This document shows positions 32,474 to 41,247 of a DNA stretch of 64,000 nt, piece by piece. The stretch is taken from assembly GCF_014489075.1 (NCBI RefSeq), contig NZ_JACTGR010000007.1:62001-126000 (forward strand), in the 5' to 3' direction. Origin of the DNA: Sphingomonas sp. JC676. GTDB lineage: Bacteria > Pseudomonadota > Alphaproteobacteria > Sphingomonadales > Sphingomonadaceae. The first letter of the stretch is position 1. Every line of letters starts with the position of its first letter. A program made the translations under genes and the position numbers. The notes under the pieces were generated by a model. The model saw only the letters and a program-made list of their open reading frames with translations, did no database searches and was not told the DNA's origin.

Positions 32474-34798
32474 ATGGCTGGTGATATCGGAATCAGAGAA
32501 CAACTAATTATTCTGCCAAAGGCGGGCGGCGCGGAGTCCTTGCTGCGCAGCCCTCAGGCACTGGCGGCTTCGCTCGGGCAGAGCGGCGGGCGGATCATGC
32601 ATCGCTATGGCGATCGTGTTCTCCTCGCCGAAGTGCCGCCCGGCGCCGAAACCCGGCTGTCGCTGGATGGCCGCGCGCCCGACATGGCGACTGCCGAAGC
32701 TGCCGCTCCGGACGATCTCACCGAAACGGAGAAATTGGGCGTCGAGGCGTTCGCGCTCCGCCAATCCCCGAAATACGCCAAGGCCAAGGCATCGCGACCG
32801 CATCAGGGTGCGTCGTGGGAAGGCCCGGGCGACGTCCAGCCGCTCACCTGCATGGATGTGGGGCGCGATCCCGGCGGGCATGCCCATGTGGAAGGCGCGC
32901 TCGCCTCAGAGGCCGGGGCGCCGCCGCTCAGCGCCCGGCTGACCGGCAAGGTCGCAGTGGCGATCATCATCATCGACGGGCCGACCGCGGCGCTGAAATT
33001 CACCGCTGCGGAACGGACCAAGGTCGTTGCCGAGGTCCAGAACGGCCTGGGCTGGCTGGGCGCGCAGAATGCCGCCGGCGCGGTGAGCTTCTTCTACGAG
33101 ATACACACGCCGTCGATCACCGCGACCCCCTTGACGGGCAATCCCTCGAGCGACGCGATGGAGAACCGTTTCCGCGATCCGGCGATGGCGACGCTCGGCT
33201 ATGGCGCGGGGCTCGCCAATGTCACCAAATATGCGAACGACCTGCGCACCAAGCTCGGCACCGACTGGGCCTATGTCGGCTTCTTCACCAAATATCCGGT
33301 GGGGCATTTCGCCTATGCTTCGATCGGCGGTCCGCGCATCATCATGGACTATGCCAATGACGGCTGGGGCCCGGACAATATCGACCGGGTGTTCGCACAT
33401 GAGAGCGGCCATATCTTCGGCGCGCCGGACGAATATGCATCGAGCGGCTGCACCTGCGGGGGCTCCTGGGGCTATTACGGCAAGCCCAACAGCAATTGCG
33501 AGAATTGCGCGCCCGGCGGTGGCGTCAAATGCCTGATGAAGTCCAACGACTGGGAGATGTGCTCGGTCACGCCCTATCATCTGGGATTCCCGCTGGCCGA
33601 CCAGCGGTATTCGGGGGTCTTCCGCGCGGGCACCGGCAAATACGCGCTGTGGCTCAACGCCAGCTACGACAGCTTCGTCGCGAAGTGGCAGCTATGGGCG
33701 GGGCAGGGGCTGAGGCTGGTCGATCTCGACATCGTCCAGGTCGGCAACGAACGGCGCTACAACGGCGTCTGGATGGCCGGCAACGATGCCTATGGCCTGT
33801 GGCTCAACGCCGACTGGAATGCCTTTACCGCGAAGTGGCAGCAATGGTCGGCCCAGGGATTGCGCCTAGTCTGCATGGAGGTGGTGCGCGTCGGCAACCA
33901 GAACCTCTATTCGGGCGTGTTCCGTGCCGGCACCGGCGGCTATGGGCTGTGGGGCAACGCCACCTGGGCGAGCTTCACCGCGAAATGGCAGGAATGGTCG
34001 AAGCAGAATCTGCGCCTCGTCGATCTCACCATCACCAATTTCGGCAATGACCGGCGCTATTCGGGCGTGTTCCGCGCCGGCACCGATGCCTATGGCCTGT
34101 GGGTCAACACCGACTGGGCATCGTTCGAGGCCAAGTGGAAGGAATGGTCGAAGCAGAATCTCCGGCTGGTCGATCTGGAAGTCACCAGCTTCGGCGGCGA
34201 GCGCCGCTACTCGGGGGTCTTCCGCGGCGGCACTGACGGCTATGGCCTGTGGGTCAACGCCAATTACCCCAGCTTCAGCGCGAAGTGGCAGGAATGGAGC
34301 GCGCAGAATCTGCGCCTCATCGATGTCGAAGTCACCGATCCCGCCAATACCGCCAATGCCCAGGTCAAGGTGGGCGCCGGCGCATTGGCGCTCGGACTGG
34401 AAGCCGATGAAAATGGCGGCGACGGCTATGGCGGCATCTTCGGGACCGACGGGACGGCTGATTCCGGCGCGGACGTCGATACCGGATCGATGTTCGCGGG
34501 CGAACCGGCGGCGGCCGCGGCGGCGGCGCCCGGGGACGGCGAGAATGGCTTTGGCGGCATGTCCCAAGGGGGTGCGCCGGGCACGGCATCCTATGAACCG
34601 GGGCCGATCACATCGGCGCCCGTCGGCGCCGGAGCACCCGATAGCGGCTTTGGCGGGTTCGGCGGCCTTGGCGGCGCATCGACGCCCGTAGGTGCCAATG
34701 ACGGCCCGGAGGGGGCGGACAGCTCGGATGGGCTGGGCGGTATCGGCGAAGGCGGGGCGGCCGATCTCGACACCGGCGGAACCGGCGCTATGGGTTGA
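32474..34798 (+). CDS. Leaderless metzincin-like metalloprotease with five 50-residue repeats
   Basis: The 774-residue protein has no signal peptide. Residues 1-115 form a prodomain-like region (LIILPK, RYGDRVLL, LTETEKLGVEAFALRQS). A catalytic domain follows with HESGHIFGAPDEY (His309, Glu310, His313, Asp319): a metzincin-type HExxHxxGxxD site. The probable Met-turn is in KCLMKSNDW (Met355), and cysteines around CTCGG, CENCAPGG and CLMK may form disulfides. Residues 379-628 are five 50-residue repeats, and 630-774 is a Gly/Asp/Ala-rich tail. ATG at 32474 has a GGAGAG Shine-Dalgarno; the ATG at 32462 lies inside that signal. Substrate and export route are unknown. Confidence 0.82.
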   Translation: MAGDIGIREQLIILPKAGGAESLLRSPQALAASLGQSGGRIMHRYGDRVLLAEVPPGAETRLSLDGRAPDMATAEAAAPDDLTETEKLGVEAFALRQSPKYAKAKASRPHQGASWEGPGDVQPLTCMDVGRDPGGHAHVEGALASEAGAPPLSARLTGKVAVAIIIIDGPTAALKFTAAERTKVVAEVQNGLGWLGAQNAAGAVSFFYEIHTPSITATPLTGNPSSDAMENRFRDPAMATLGYGAGLANVTKYANDLRTKLGTDWAYVGFFTKYPVGHFAYASIGGPRIIMDYANDGWGPDNIDRVFAHESGHIFGAPDEYASSGCTCGGSWGYYGKPNSNCENCAPGGGVKCLMKSNDWEMCSVTPYHLGFPLADQRYSGVFRAGTGKYALWLNASYDSFVAKWQLWAGQGLRLVDLDIVQVGNERRYNGVWMAGNDAYGLWLNADWNAFTAKWQQWSAQGLRLVCMEVVRVGNQNLYSGVFRAGTGGYGLWGNATWASFTAKWQEWSKQNLRLVDLTITNFGNDRRYSGVFRAGTDAYGLWVNTDWASFEAKWKEWSKQNLRLVDLEVTSFGGERRYSGVFRGGTDGYGLWVNANYPSFSAKWQEWSAQNLRLIDVEVTDPANTANAQVKVGAGALALGLEADENGGDGYGGIFGTDGTADSGADVDTGSMFAGEPAAAAAAAPGDGENGFGGMSQGGAPGTASYEPGPITSAPVGAGAPDSGFGGFGGLGGASTPVGANDGPEGADSSDGLGGIGEGGAADLDTGGTGAMG
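33608..34357 (+). repeat. Five tandem 50-codon repeats in the metalloprotease gene
   Basis: Each 150-bp unit encodes the pattern Y-S-G-V-F-R-x-G-T-x-x-Y-x-L-W, then N-x-x-x-x-x-F-x-A-K-W-x-x-W, then LRLVDLEV or similar. Units start at residues 379, 429, 479, 529 and 579 and are exactly 50 residues apart. They resemble what I recall as bacterial tandem repeat domain 1 (BTRD1), also found on polyglycine hydrolases. Units 3-5 are most alike. Confidence 0.85.
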
Positions 34799-34801
34799 AC
34801 C

Positions 34802-35101
34802 ATGGGCGAGATGCTGATCATCCTGGCCAAGGGCCGGACCGCTGCCGAGCTGGAAGGCCTGGCGACGGTCCGGCAGCGCTACGGCGACCGCGTGTTCGTG
34901 GTCGCCGCTGCCGAACCGGCGCCGCTGGGGGCGCTTGGCGACGTCTTCCCGGCCGACAGCAAGGCACCCGAGTCCGACGAGAGCCTGTCGACGACCGAGC
35001 AGCTGGGAATCTCCGCCTGGAATGCGCGCGAGGATCTGGCGAACAAGCAGCGTCCCGGTGAAGGGCTCGACTGGGACAGCGAAGGCTTCGAAGCGCCCTG
35101 A
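34802..35101 (+). CDS. Small protein resembling the N-terminal domain of the adjacent metalloprotease
   Basis: The 99-residue acidic protein starts 3 nt after the protease stop. It shares the order of landmarks of the protease N-terminus: MLIILAKG against QLIILPKA, RQRYGDRVFVVAA against MHRYGDRVLLAEV, STTEQLGISAWNA against TETEKLGVEAFAL, and a K-RPGEGLDWD end against RPHQGASWE. Only the catalytic domain, repeats and tail are missing. A stand-alone prodomain acting as inhibitor or chaperone of the protease, or a second substrate-like partner, are the options. No signal peptide. Confidence 0.78.
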   Translation: MGEMLIILAKGRTAAELEGLATVRQRYGDRVFVVAAAEPAPLGALGDVFPADSKAPESDESLSTTEQLGISAWNAREDLANKQRPGEGLDWDSEGFEAP

Positions 35102-35127
35102 GCGCGGCGAAGGGGAGGTCCGGCGCC

Positions 35128-35847
35128 TCAGGCGCTCGGGCCATCCTCGTCGCGATACTTGATCTGGAGATAGCGCCCGCGCGTCGCGAGCAGGTCGAGA
35201 TCGCCCTGCGCCAGCTGCGCCGACATCTGGCCGATCTCCTCGTCGATCACCTGCAGCCCCTGTGCGAGCTGCTGGTCCGGGGTCAGCCCGTTGCGCTCGA
35301 CCCGGCGGAGCGGCTCGGGCACGCGGCCATAGCCCTTGACCAGCTCGGGCAATTGCTCGCCCAGCAGCTTGCGCACCTCGCCGGCGGCGGGCGAGCTATC
35401 GTCCAGCGTCGCGAGCTGCGGCGCCAGAATCTCCAGCTTCACGCCGATTGAATCGACCAGGGTCCGGACCGGCGCCGGGAGCGCGAGGCGCTGCGATTCG
35501 AGCCAGCGCTCGGTGGTCAGCGGCAATGCCTTGAGCGGCGCCTGGGCAAGCTGCTCGACATTGGGCGCCGCGGTGAGCGGGAAGACGGTGAAGAACAGCG
35601 TGGCGAGGATCAGCAGCAGCATCACGCCCAGCGCGCCGAACATGCCGATGCCGTTCGGCAGCACCAGCCCCGCGACGATCGCCGCGATCACGATCGCGGT
35701 ATCGGCGAGGACGACCCGGCCCACGCGGCGCACCACCTCGGCATTGCGCCGCTGCGCGGTGCGCTTCGACACGGAGGAATAGCGCTCGCGGGTGCGGTCG
35801 AGGAGTTCGCCCGCGCGCGCGAGCTGATGGTCGACGTCGGTCGGCAT
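35128..35847 (-). CDS. XpaC-like membrane protein paired with TelA
   Basis: The 239-residue protein has a basic helical N-terminus, two membrane helices (about 48-90), and a long helical C-terminal half (VPEPLRRVERNGLTPDQQLAQGL, split at the Pro-rich turn). The layout and the partner gene match the XpaC family (5-bromo-4-chloroindolyl phosphate hydrolysis protein), which commonly sits next to TelA, as xpaC-yaaN in Bacillus. Biochemical activity is unsettled. It is convergent with the 34802 gene and 6 nt after TelA. Confidence 0.78.
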   Translation of the reverse strand: MPTDVDHQLARAGELLDRTRERYSSVSKRTAQRRNAEVVRRVGRVVLADTAIVIAAIVAGLVLPNGIGMFGALGVMLLLILATLFFTVFPLTAAPNVEQLAQAPLKALPLTTERWLESQRLALPAPVRTLVDSIGVKLEILAPQLATLDDSSPAAGEVRKLLGEQLPELVKGYGRVPEPLRRVERNGLTPDQQLAQGLQVIDEEIGQMSAQLAQGDLDLLATRGRYLQIKYRDEDGPSA

Positions 35848-35853
35848 GGCCGG

Positions 35854-37059
35854 TTACATCGCCTCCAGCTTGAAATTGTCGGTCGCGGCGCCGCTCTGGT
35901 TCTGCGCCGCGCCTTCGGCCCGGGCGATATAGCCTTTCGACTTCTCGACCTCGCTCGAAAGCGTGTTGACCGTGGTCTTCATGCTGTCGAGCGCCTTGAG
36001 CTTGAAGGTGTCGATCGCGTCCATCGTGTCGTAGATGTTCTGGAACGCGCGCTGCAGCGTCTCGACCGGAATCGTCGCGCTCGCCGCCTGCTCATGGATC
36101 GCCGCCGACTGGCTCTTGAGCAGCTGGCCGGTCGAATCGATCAGGCCCGCCGTTGTGGTGTTGAGCGCGGTGATCTGGTCGAGCACCAGCTTCTGGTTGG
36201 TCAGCGCCTGGGCCACAGTGACCGCGGTGCGCAGCGCCGAGACAGTGGTGGTGGAAGCGCGGTCTACACCCTTCACCAGCTCGACATTGTTCTTCTTGAC
36301 CAGGTCTAGCGCCAGATAGCCCTGCACCGTCACCGCCATCTGGGTGAGCAGGTCCTGGGTGCGCTGGCGGACATAGAAGAGCGCGGTCTCGCGCAGCGCC
36401 TTGGCCTTGGCCGGATCGGTGTGATCGAGCTCGTTGGCCTTGTCCTCGATCTTCGCGTCCATCGCCTTGGACAGGTAGATCATCTGCTCGAGGCGACCCA
36501 TCGAGTTCCACAGATTGGCGCGCTCGGTATCGATCGCGGCATTGTCCATCAGCAGCTCGTCCTTGCCGTTGGACAGGCTCTTCAGGATGCCGTTGATGTG
36601 GCTCTGCGACGATTGATATTTGCGGAAATACTGCTTCAGCCCGCCGCCGCCGAACAGCTTGCTGAGAAAGCCGTCATTGCCGCCGACCAGCCGGCCGTTC
36701 TTGCTGGGATCGAGATCCTCGACGGTCTTGCGCAGCGCGAGCAGGTCGGCGCCGACGCCGGTATCGTTGCCGATCGCCTTGACCGGGCGGTCGAGGAAGC
36801 GGTTCGACTGGCCGGCCGCGTCGCGGATCTCCTTCTGGCCCATCGCCGCGATCGCATCGACGCGCTTGCCGAATTCGGGCGAGTTGACGTCCTGCGCCAC
36901 CAGATCGTCGATGAAGGTATCGACCCGCGCTTCGAGCTCGGTCCGCTTCTTGTCCTCCACCGGCACCAGGCCTGCCGCCTTTTCGGGCGCGACCACCTTT
37001 ACCGGCTCGGGCGGAGTCAGCACCAGGTCCTGTTCGGCCGTCGCGGTTTCCGTCGCCAT
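35854..37059 (-). CDS. TelA family toxic-anion-resistance protein
   Basis: The 401-residue protein is almost wholly alpha-helical and cytoplasmic with the TelA pattern: RVDAIAAMGQKEIRDAAGQSNRFLDRPVKA (split at the Gly-Gln), SSQSHINGILKSLSNGKDELLMDN, and a long coiled-coil C-terminus. TelA proteins are linked to tellurite and envelope-stress resistance. The ATG at 37059 is chosen because the upstream frame has no Shine-Dalgarno; GGAGG lies just ahead. It forms an operon with the XpaC-like gene. Confidence 0.9.
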   Translation of the reverse strand: MATETATAEQDLVLTPPEPVKVVAPEKAAGLVPVEDKKRTELEARVDTFIDDLVAQDVNSPEFGKRVDAIAAMGQKEIRDAAGQSNRFLDRPVKAIGNDTGVGADLLALRKTVEDLDPSKNGRLVGGNDGFLSKLFGGGGLKQYFRKYQSSQSHINGILKSLSNGKDELLMDNAAIDTERANLWNSMGRLEQMIYLSKAMDAKIEDKANELDHTDPAKAKALRETALFYVRQRTQDLLTQMAVTVQGYLALDLVKKNNVELVKGVDRASTTTVSALRTAVTVAQALTNQKLVLDQITALNTTTAGLIDSTGQLLKSQSAAIHEQAASATIPVETLQRAFQNIYDTMDAIDTFKLKALDSMKTTVNTLSSEVEKSKGYIARAEGAAQNQSGAATDNFKLEAM

Positions 37060-37339
37060 GCAATCCCTCCAAAAGCTGCTGCTCCCACCAATAGGGGCTT
37101 TGCCGCTTCTATCCAAGTGTGTCAGTTAAATAGTACACCTGACGCGCTTCGCCAAGGGCAGGCGGAAAGGGCGCGCGGCGTCGCTCCAGAAGTGGACCCG
37201 AAAGCCGGGCGTGTCTGGGGCGTTGCTCCAATCGTTCCATGTAACGCCATCGCAATGAAAATGTCGCGAGATTGGCATTGTCCCGGGGCACAGGGCGGCC
37301 GTGCGGCACTGCAGCAACGGCCGCGTCAAGGGGAACAAC

Positions 37340-39886
37340 GTGATCCGATCTGCTTCCAGCCTGCTCGCGCTCGCCGGCGCGCTTCTCTATGCCAATGCAG
37401 CTTTCGCACAAACGGCCGAAGCCGACGCGGGCGACAATGCATCCGATGAAGCCACGACGATCGTCGTCACTGCCAAGTCGACGCGCTCGGCAACCGCGAT
37501 CCCCCAAAGCGAGATCCAGAAGATCCTGCCCGGCGTCTCGCCCCTGAAGGCGATCCAGACGCTGCCCGGCGTGCTCTACATCACCGCCGATCCCTGGGGC
37601 TATAACGAGCAGAACGCCCAGATCTTCATCCACGGTTTCGCCGCCAACCAGCTCGGCTACACCATGGACGGCATTCCGCTGGGCGACCAGAGCTACGGCA
37701 ACTATAACGGCCTCGCTCCGCAGCGTGCGGTCATTTCGGAAAATGTCGGTCGCGTTGTCGTGGCGACAGGCGCCGGCGATCTCGCCACCGCATCGAACAG
37801 CAATCTTGGCGGCACCGTCGAAACCTTTTCGTCGAATCCGCTGGACAAGTTCGGCATCCAGGCCGCGCAGACCGTCGGCAGCTACGAGACGTCGCGCACG
37901 TACGCACGCATCGACAGCGGTACCTTTGGCGGAGCGAACTCGGGCTATGTCTCGGTGGCGCGCCAGCATGCGCGCGCCTGGGACTTCGATGGCGATCAGG
38001 GCGGCTGGCAGGCCAACGCCAAGTTCGTGCACGACGATACGGTCGGCAAGCTCACGCTCTTCTTCGACTATAACGACATGAAGCAGCCGAACGAGGACGC
38101 CACCGTCATCTTCAAGCCTTCCGCTGGCGGCACCGCGACCCCTGTCCAGCTCTATACGCCTTACACGAAGCCCTTCTTCTATCCGGATTTCAGCGGGTAT
38201 CGGACATCTTACCTGAGCGCGCTGGGCAATTCGCCGGCCGCTGTGGGCAGCAACTATCGCAACTATTATTCGGATGCGCAGCGCACCGATTATCTCGGCT
38301 ATGCGCGCTACGACGCGCACATCGCGGACAATGTGACGCTGTCGAACACCGTCTATTTCCATCACAATGATGGCGCCGGTGTCGTCGCCGGCCCGCTGGG
38401 CCAGTCGATCACGACTGCGCAGCCCTATCTCGATCCCAATTATGCGAGCCTTCCGACCAATTGCCGTTTCGGCGGCAACGCCAACGGGATCCGGCCGGCC
38501 GCGTGCACGGCGCTGACCGACGCCCAAGCGGCGGCGGCTGGCGCGGCATTGGTCAAGGCGACCGGCGGATCGGGCCTGATCACCCGCACCACCGAATATC
38601 GTATCGATCGCGCCGGCGCGATCACGGCGCTCAATGTGGATCTGGGCGCCCACAAGATCGAGATCGGCGGCTGGTTCGAGCATAACAGCACGACGCAGTG
38701 GCGCCGCTGGTACGGTGTCGACGTCAACAATCCGGGGTCGAGCACGCCCTATATCCGCCCGCTCGACGTCGCGCAGCCGCTGTTCACCCAATATCAGGGC
38801 GAGGCCCGGATCAACGAGCTGCAGCTCCATGTCCAGGATAGCTGGCAGGTATTCGAGCCGCTGCTCGTCCAGATCGGCTTCAAGACCAGCGCCCAATGGG
38901 CGGATGGTCGCTTCCCGGTGCAGCCCAAGGCCGGCTCCCTGTCGGGCCTCTCGGGCGGCCTGCCGCAGGGCAACATCAACACGCTGCGCTGGTTCCTGCC
39001 CGCGATCGGCGCGACCTACGACTTCAACGGTCACGAAGAGATTTATTTCAACGTTCAGAAGAATTTGCGCCAGTATCAGGCATATCTGGCCGGCGGCGGC
39101 GGTCCGTGGTTCACCGGCAGTCAGGCGGCGTTCGACGCCTTCGCCGATCAGGGCAAGCCGGAGAGCAGCTGGACCTATGAAGGCGGCCTGCGCACCCACC
39201 GCACCTTCGCGCACGAGATCGGGCTCGAGGCGCAGATCAATTATTACCACGTCGTGTTCAACGACCGCCTGCTGGCGATCTCGACAAATCCGGGCGGCAT
39301 CGCCGGCAGCGGCATCACCGGCGGCACGTCGATCCTGGTCAATGTCGGTGACGTGCACACGGACGGCGTCGATGCCGCGTTCACGCTGCGCATCGGCCGC
39401 AACTTCTCGTTCTACAATGCGATCTCCTACAATCTGTCCAAGTATCAGAGCGACTACACGTCGGCGGCGACCGGCATCGGCGGCGCCACCGATACCTGCA
39501 TCGGCGGCTTCCTCGTCGTCGGCGGTGTCGTGCCGACCTGCGGCAAGCAGCTGCCTGGCACGCCGAAGTGGATGAACAAGACGGTCATGTCGCTGTCGAA
39601 CGGTCCGGTCGAGGTGCAGGTGATCGGCGATCTTGTGGGCCGCCGCTTCTCCACCTTTACCAACGACGCCAGCGTACCGTCCTATTTCCTGACCTCGATG
39701 CGTGTCGCATTGCGGGTGCCGGACAACATCCTGCCGCTGCGCAAGGCGGAGATTGCGTTCAACGTCACCAACCTGACCAACCGGAAAGGCTGGTCGAGCC
39801 TTTCGATCGGATCGCCGACCAACAGCTATTCGGCCTATCCGATCGCGCCGCGCCAATGGTTCCTGACGCTGTCGGCCGCCTACTGA
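37340..39886 (+). CDS. TonB-dependent outer-membrane receptor
   Basis: The 848-residue precursor has a signal peptide (cleavage near AFAQT), a probable TonB box in TTIVVTAKST, a plug domain (QTLPGVLYITADPWGYNEQN, FIHGFAANQLGYTMDGIPLGDQ split at the Gly) and a 22-strand-type barrel ending in aromatic WFLTLSAAY, as outer-membrane proteins do. The start is GTG at 37340 with AGGGGAA upstream. No neighbour indicates the ligand. The opposite strand also stays open for over 900 codons, but that is a high-GC artefact. Confidence 0.93.
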   Translation: MIRSASSLLALAGALLYANAAFAQTAEADAGDNASDEATTIVVTAKSTRSATAIPQSEIQKILPGVSPLKAIQTLPGVLYITADPWGYNEQNAQIFIHGFAANQLGYTMDGIPLGDQSYGNYNGLAPQRAVISENVGRVVVATGAGDLATASNSNLGGTVETFSSNPLDKFGIQAAQTVGSYETSRTYARIDSGTFGGANSGYVSVARQHARAWDFDGDQGGWQANAKFVHDDTVGKLTLFFDYNDMKQPNEDATVIFKPSAGGTATPVQLYTPYTKPFFYPDFSGYRTSYLSALGNSPAAVGSNYRNYYSDAQRTDYLGYARYDAHIADNVTLSNTVYFHHNDGAGVVAGPLGQSITTAQPYLDPNYASLPTNCRFGGNANGIRPAACTALTDAQAAAAGAALVKATGGSGLITRTTEYRIDRAGAITALNVDLGAHKIEIGGWFEHNSTTQWRRWYGVDVNNPGSSTPYIRPLDVAQPLFTQYQGEARINELQLHVQDSWQVFEPLLVQIGFKTSAQWADGRFPVQPKAGSLSGLSGGLPQGNINTLRWFLPAIGATYDFNGHEEIYFNVQKNLRQYQAYLAGGGGPWFTGSQAAFDAFADQGKPESSWTYEGGLRTHRTFAHEIGLEAQINYYHVVFNDRLLAISTNPGGIAGSGITGGTSILVNVGDVHTDGVDAAFTLRIGRNFSFYNAISYNLSKYQSDYTSAATGIGGATDTCIGGFLVVGGVVPTCGKQLPGTPKWMNKTVMSLSNGPVEVQVIGDLVGRRFSTFTNDASVPSYFLTSMRVALRVPDNILPLRKAEIAFNVTNLTNRKGWSSLSIGSPTNSYSAYPIAPRQWFLTLSAAY

Positions 39887-39897
39887 CACGCCGGCCG

Positions 39898-39929
39898 CAG
39901 GCGGGGCCTCGTTCATCGAGGCCTCGCCT
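39898..39929 (+). terminator. Hairpin downstream of the TonB receptor
   Basis: AGGCGGGGCCTCG and CGAGGCCTCGCCT pair with one mismatch around a TTCAT loop. No T tract follows, so termination is only likely by position between two convergent genes. Confidence 0.5.
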
Positions 39930-40001
39930 GGTGCGCCCCCTACGGTCACACCGTCTTTCGGCCAGCGCCGCAGGGGAGCCCCGCCGGCTCAACCGACGGG
40001 T

Positions 40002-40436
40002 TCAGGCGACGCCGAGCCTGCCGCGCTCGCCCTCACGGGGCGTCGCGAGTTCCTCGGGCGTCGCGAAATCGGCCAGATCCGCCGCCTCGTAGAACGGCCG
40101 GATCTGGATCTCGCTGCGGCCCGGCATGCAATTGGGGCTGCGCTTCGCCCAGGCCACGGCTTCGTCCATGTCCTTGACCTCCCAGATCGAGAAGCCGGCG
40201 ACCATCTCGTGGGTCTCGGCGAACGGCCCGTCGATGACGGTGCGGCTGGAACCTTCGCAGACGATGCGCTTGCCCTCGGCGGTGGGCTTGAGACCGGCCC
40301 CGGCGACCATGACGCCGGCGGCGACCAACTCCTCGGTGAACTTGTCCATCGCTGCGAACGCCTCGAGCATCTCGGGCGTGGGGGTCAAATCCGTCTGGCT
40401 GTTCTCATTGGCCATCGCAAACACCATCACGCGCAT
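40002..40436 (-). CDS. YciI-like (DGPF-domain) protein
   Basis: The 144-residue protein has the DGPF motif (VIDGPFAETHEMVAGFSIWE) of YciI-like proteins and the usual MRVMVFAMAN start. These small ferredoxin-like-fold proteins are of unknown activity and often accompany extracytoplasmic-function sigma factors, but none is here. The ATG at 40436 has a GGAGA Shine-Dalgarno; upstream in-frame ATGs lack one. It lies convergent to the TonB receptor. Confidence 0.88.
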   Translation of the reverse strand: MRVMVFAMANENSQTDLTPTPEMLEAFAAMDKFTEELVAAGVMVAGAGLKPTAEGKRIVCEGSSRTVIDGPFAETHEMVAGFSIWEVKDMDEAVAWAKRSPNCMPGRSEIQIRPFYEAADLADFATPEELATPREGERGRLGVA

Positions 40437-40582
40437 CGTCTGTCTCCTTATGTGAGCCGGCCCTTTTGGCGTCTCATCGGGACGACGAACGAGTTTGTCG
40501 GAAATCGACATGGTTCTGCAATTTTTCTCGTGCGCCGAAGCGCGCGGTGGGAACGGCCGCGGCGAAACCGCAGGCACGTCTT

Positions 40583-41152
40583 CTATCCCGCTCGCCCCGC
40601 CTTGAGCACGCGGCCCCACCAGGCCAGTTCGTCGAACACCCGGGCCAACGCCTTGTTGTCATGCTCATCGCCCTCGAACCGGTCGTCGCGGCGCTTGCCG
40701 CCGGGGCGGACAAGGTGGACGGCGTTGCTGAGCGGCGCCATCTCGAGCGATACCGAAGTCAGGCGCAGTTGCTCGACCGAGCGCGCGCCGCCAACGCCGC
40801 CATAGGCGACGAAGCTCACCGGCTTGCGGTTCCATTCGGCATAGACGGTGTCGAGCGCGTTCTTCAGGACGGCGCTCGGCGAATGATTATATTCCGGCGC
40901 CACCAGGATATAGCCGTCCGCCGCAGCGATCTTCCCGGCCCAACGCTGCTGGAGCGGATCGGTATAGGCGCCCGCGGCCGGTGCCCGGGAATGCCAGTAG
41001 AAAGGCAACTCCCATGCCTTGAGATCGACCAGCTCACAGGCGAGATCGTCGCGCAGCGCTGCCTGCTCCATCACCCAGTTGGCGATGGGTAATGCCATCC
41101 GCCCCTCGCGCACGCTGCCGATGATGACGTGGATGTTGAGGGGTTCTGTCAT
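40583..41152 (-). CDS. NAD(P)H-dependent FMN reductase
   Basis: The 189-residue flavodoxin-like protein has the phosphate loop IIGSVREGRMALPIANW and the second FMN contact LVAPEYNHSPSAVLKNALD, both typical of NADPH-dependent FMN or chromate/quinone reductases. The ATG at 41152 (MTEPLNIHV) is preferred to an earlier in-frame start at 41188. It is divergent from typA across a 95-nt gap. Confidence 0.93.
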   Translation of the reverse strand: MTEPLNIHVIIGSVREGRMALPIANWVMEQAALRDDLACELVDLKAWELPFYWHSRAPAAGAYTDPLQQRWAGKIAAADGYILVAPEYNHSPSAVLKNALDTVYAEWNRKPVSFVAYGGVGGARSVEQLRLTSVSLEMAPLSNAVHLVRPGGKRRDDRFEGDEHDNKALARVFDELAWWGRVLKAGRAG

Positions 41153-41247
41153 AGGGAAACTTCCTAGCGGCACATCCCCTTCCCGCAACGCACAAATTCG
41201 GCTATGGGCGCCCGCGATACGCGCTTCCGCGACATTCAGGACAGAAT

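Noticed and set aside
34358..34798. RTX-type calcium-binding secretion repeats in the protease tail
   Set aside because: The tail is Gly-rich but lacks the GGxGxDxUx nonapeptide, so type I secretion cannot be inferred.
37109..39949. A 946-codon frame antisense to the TonB receptor
   Set aside because: It mirrors the receptor codon for codon, has a composition dominated by Arg/Asp/Ala, and no domain or Shine-Dalgarno. High-GC genes often leave such antisense frames.
40437..40582. N-terminal extension of the YciI-like protein to an upstream ATG
   Set aside because: The extension has no family similarity and the ATG at 40436 has a good Shine-Dalgarno.
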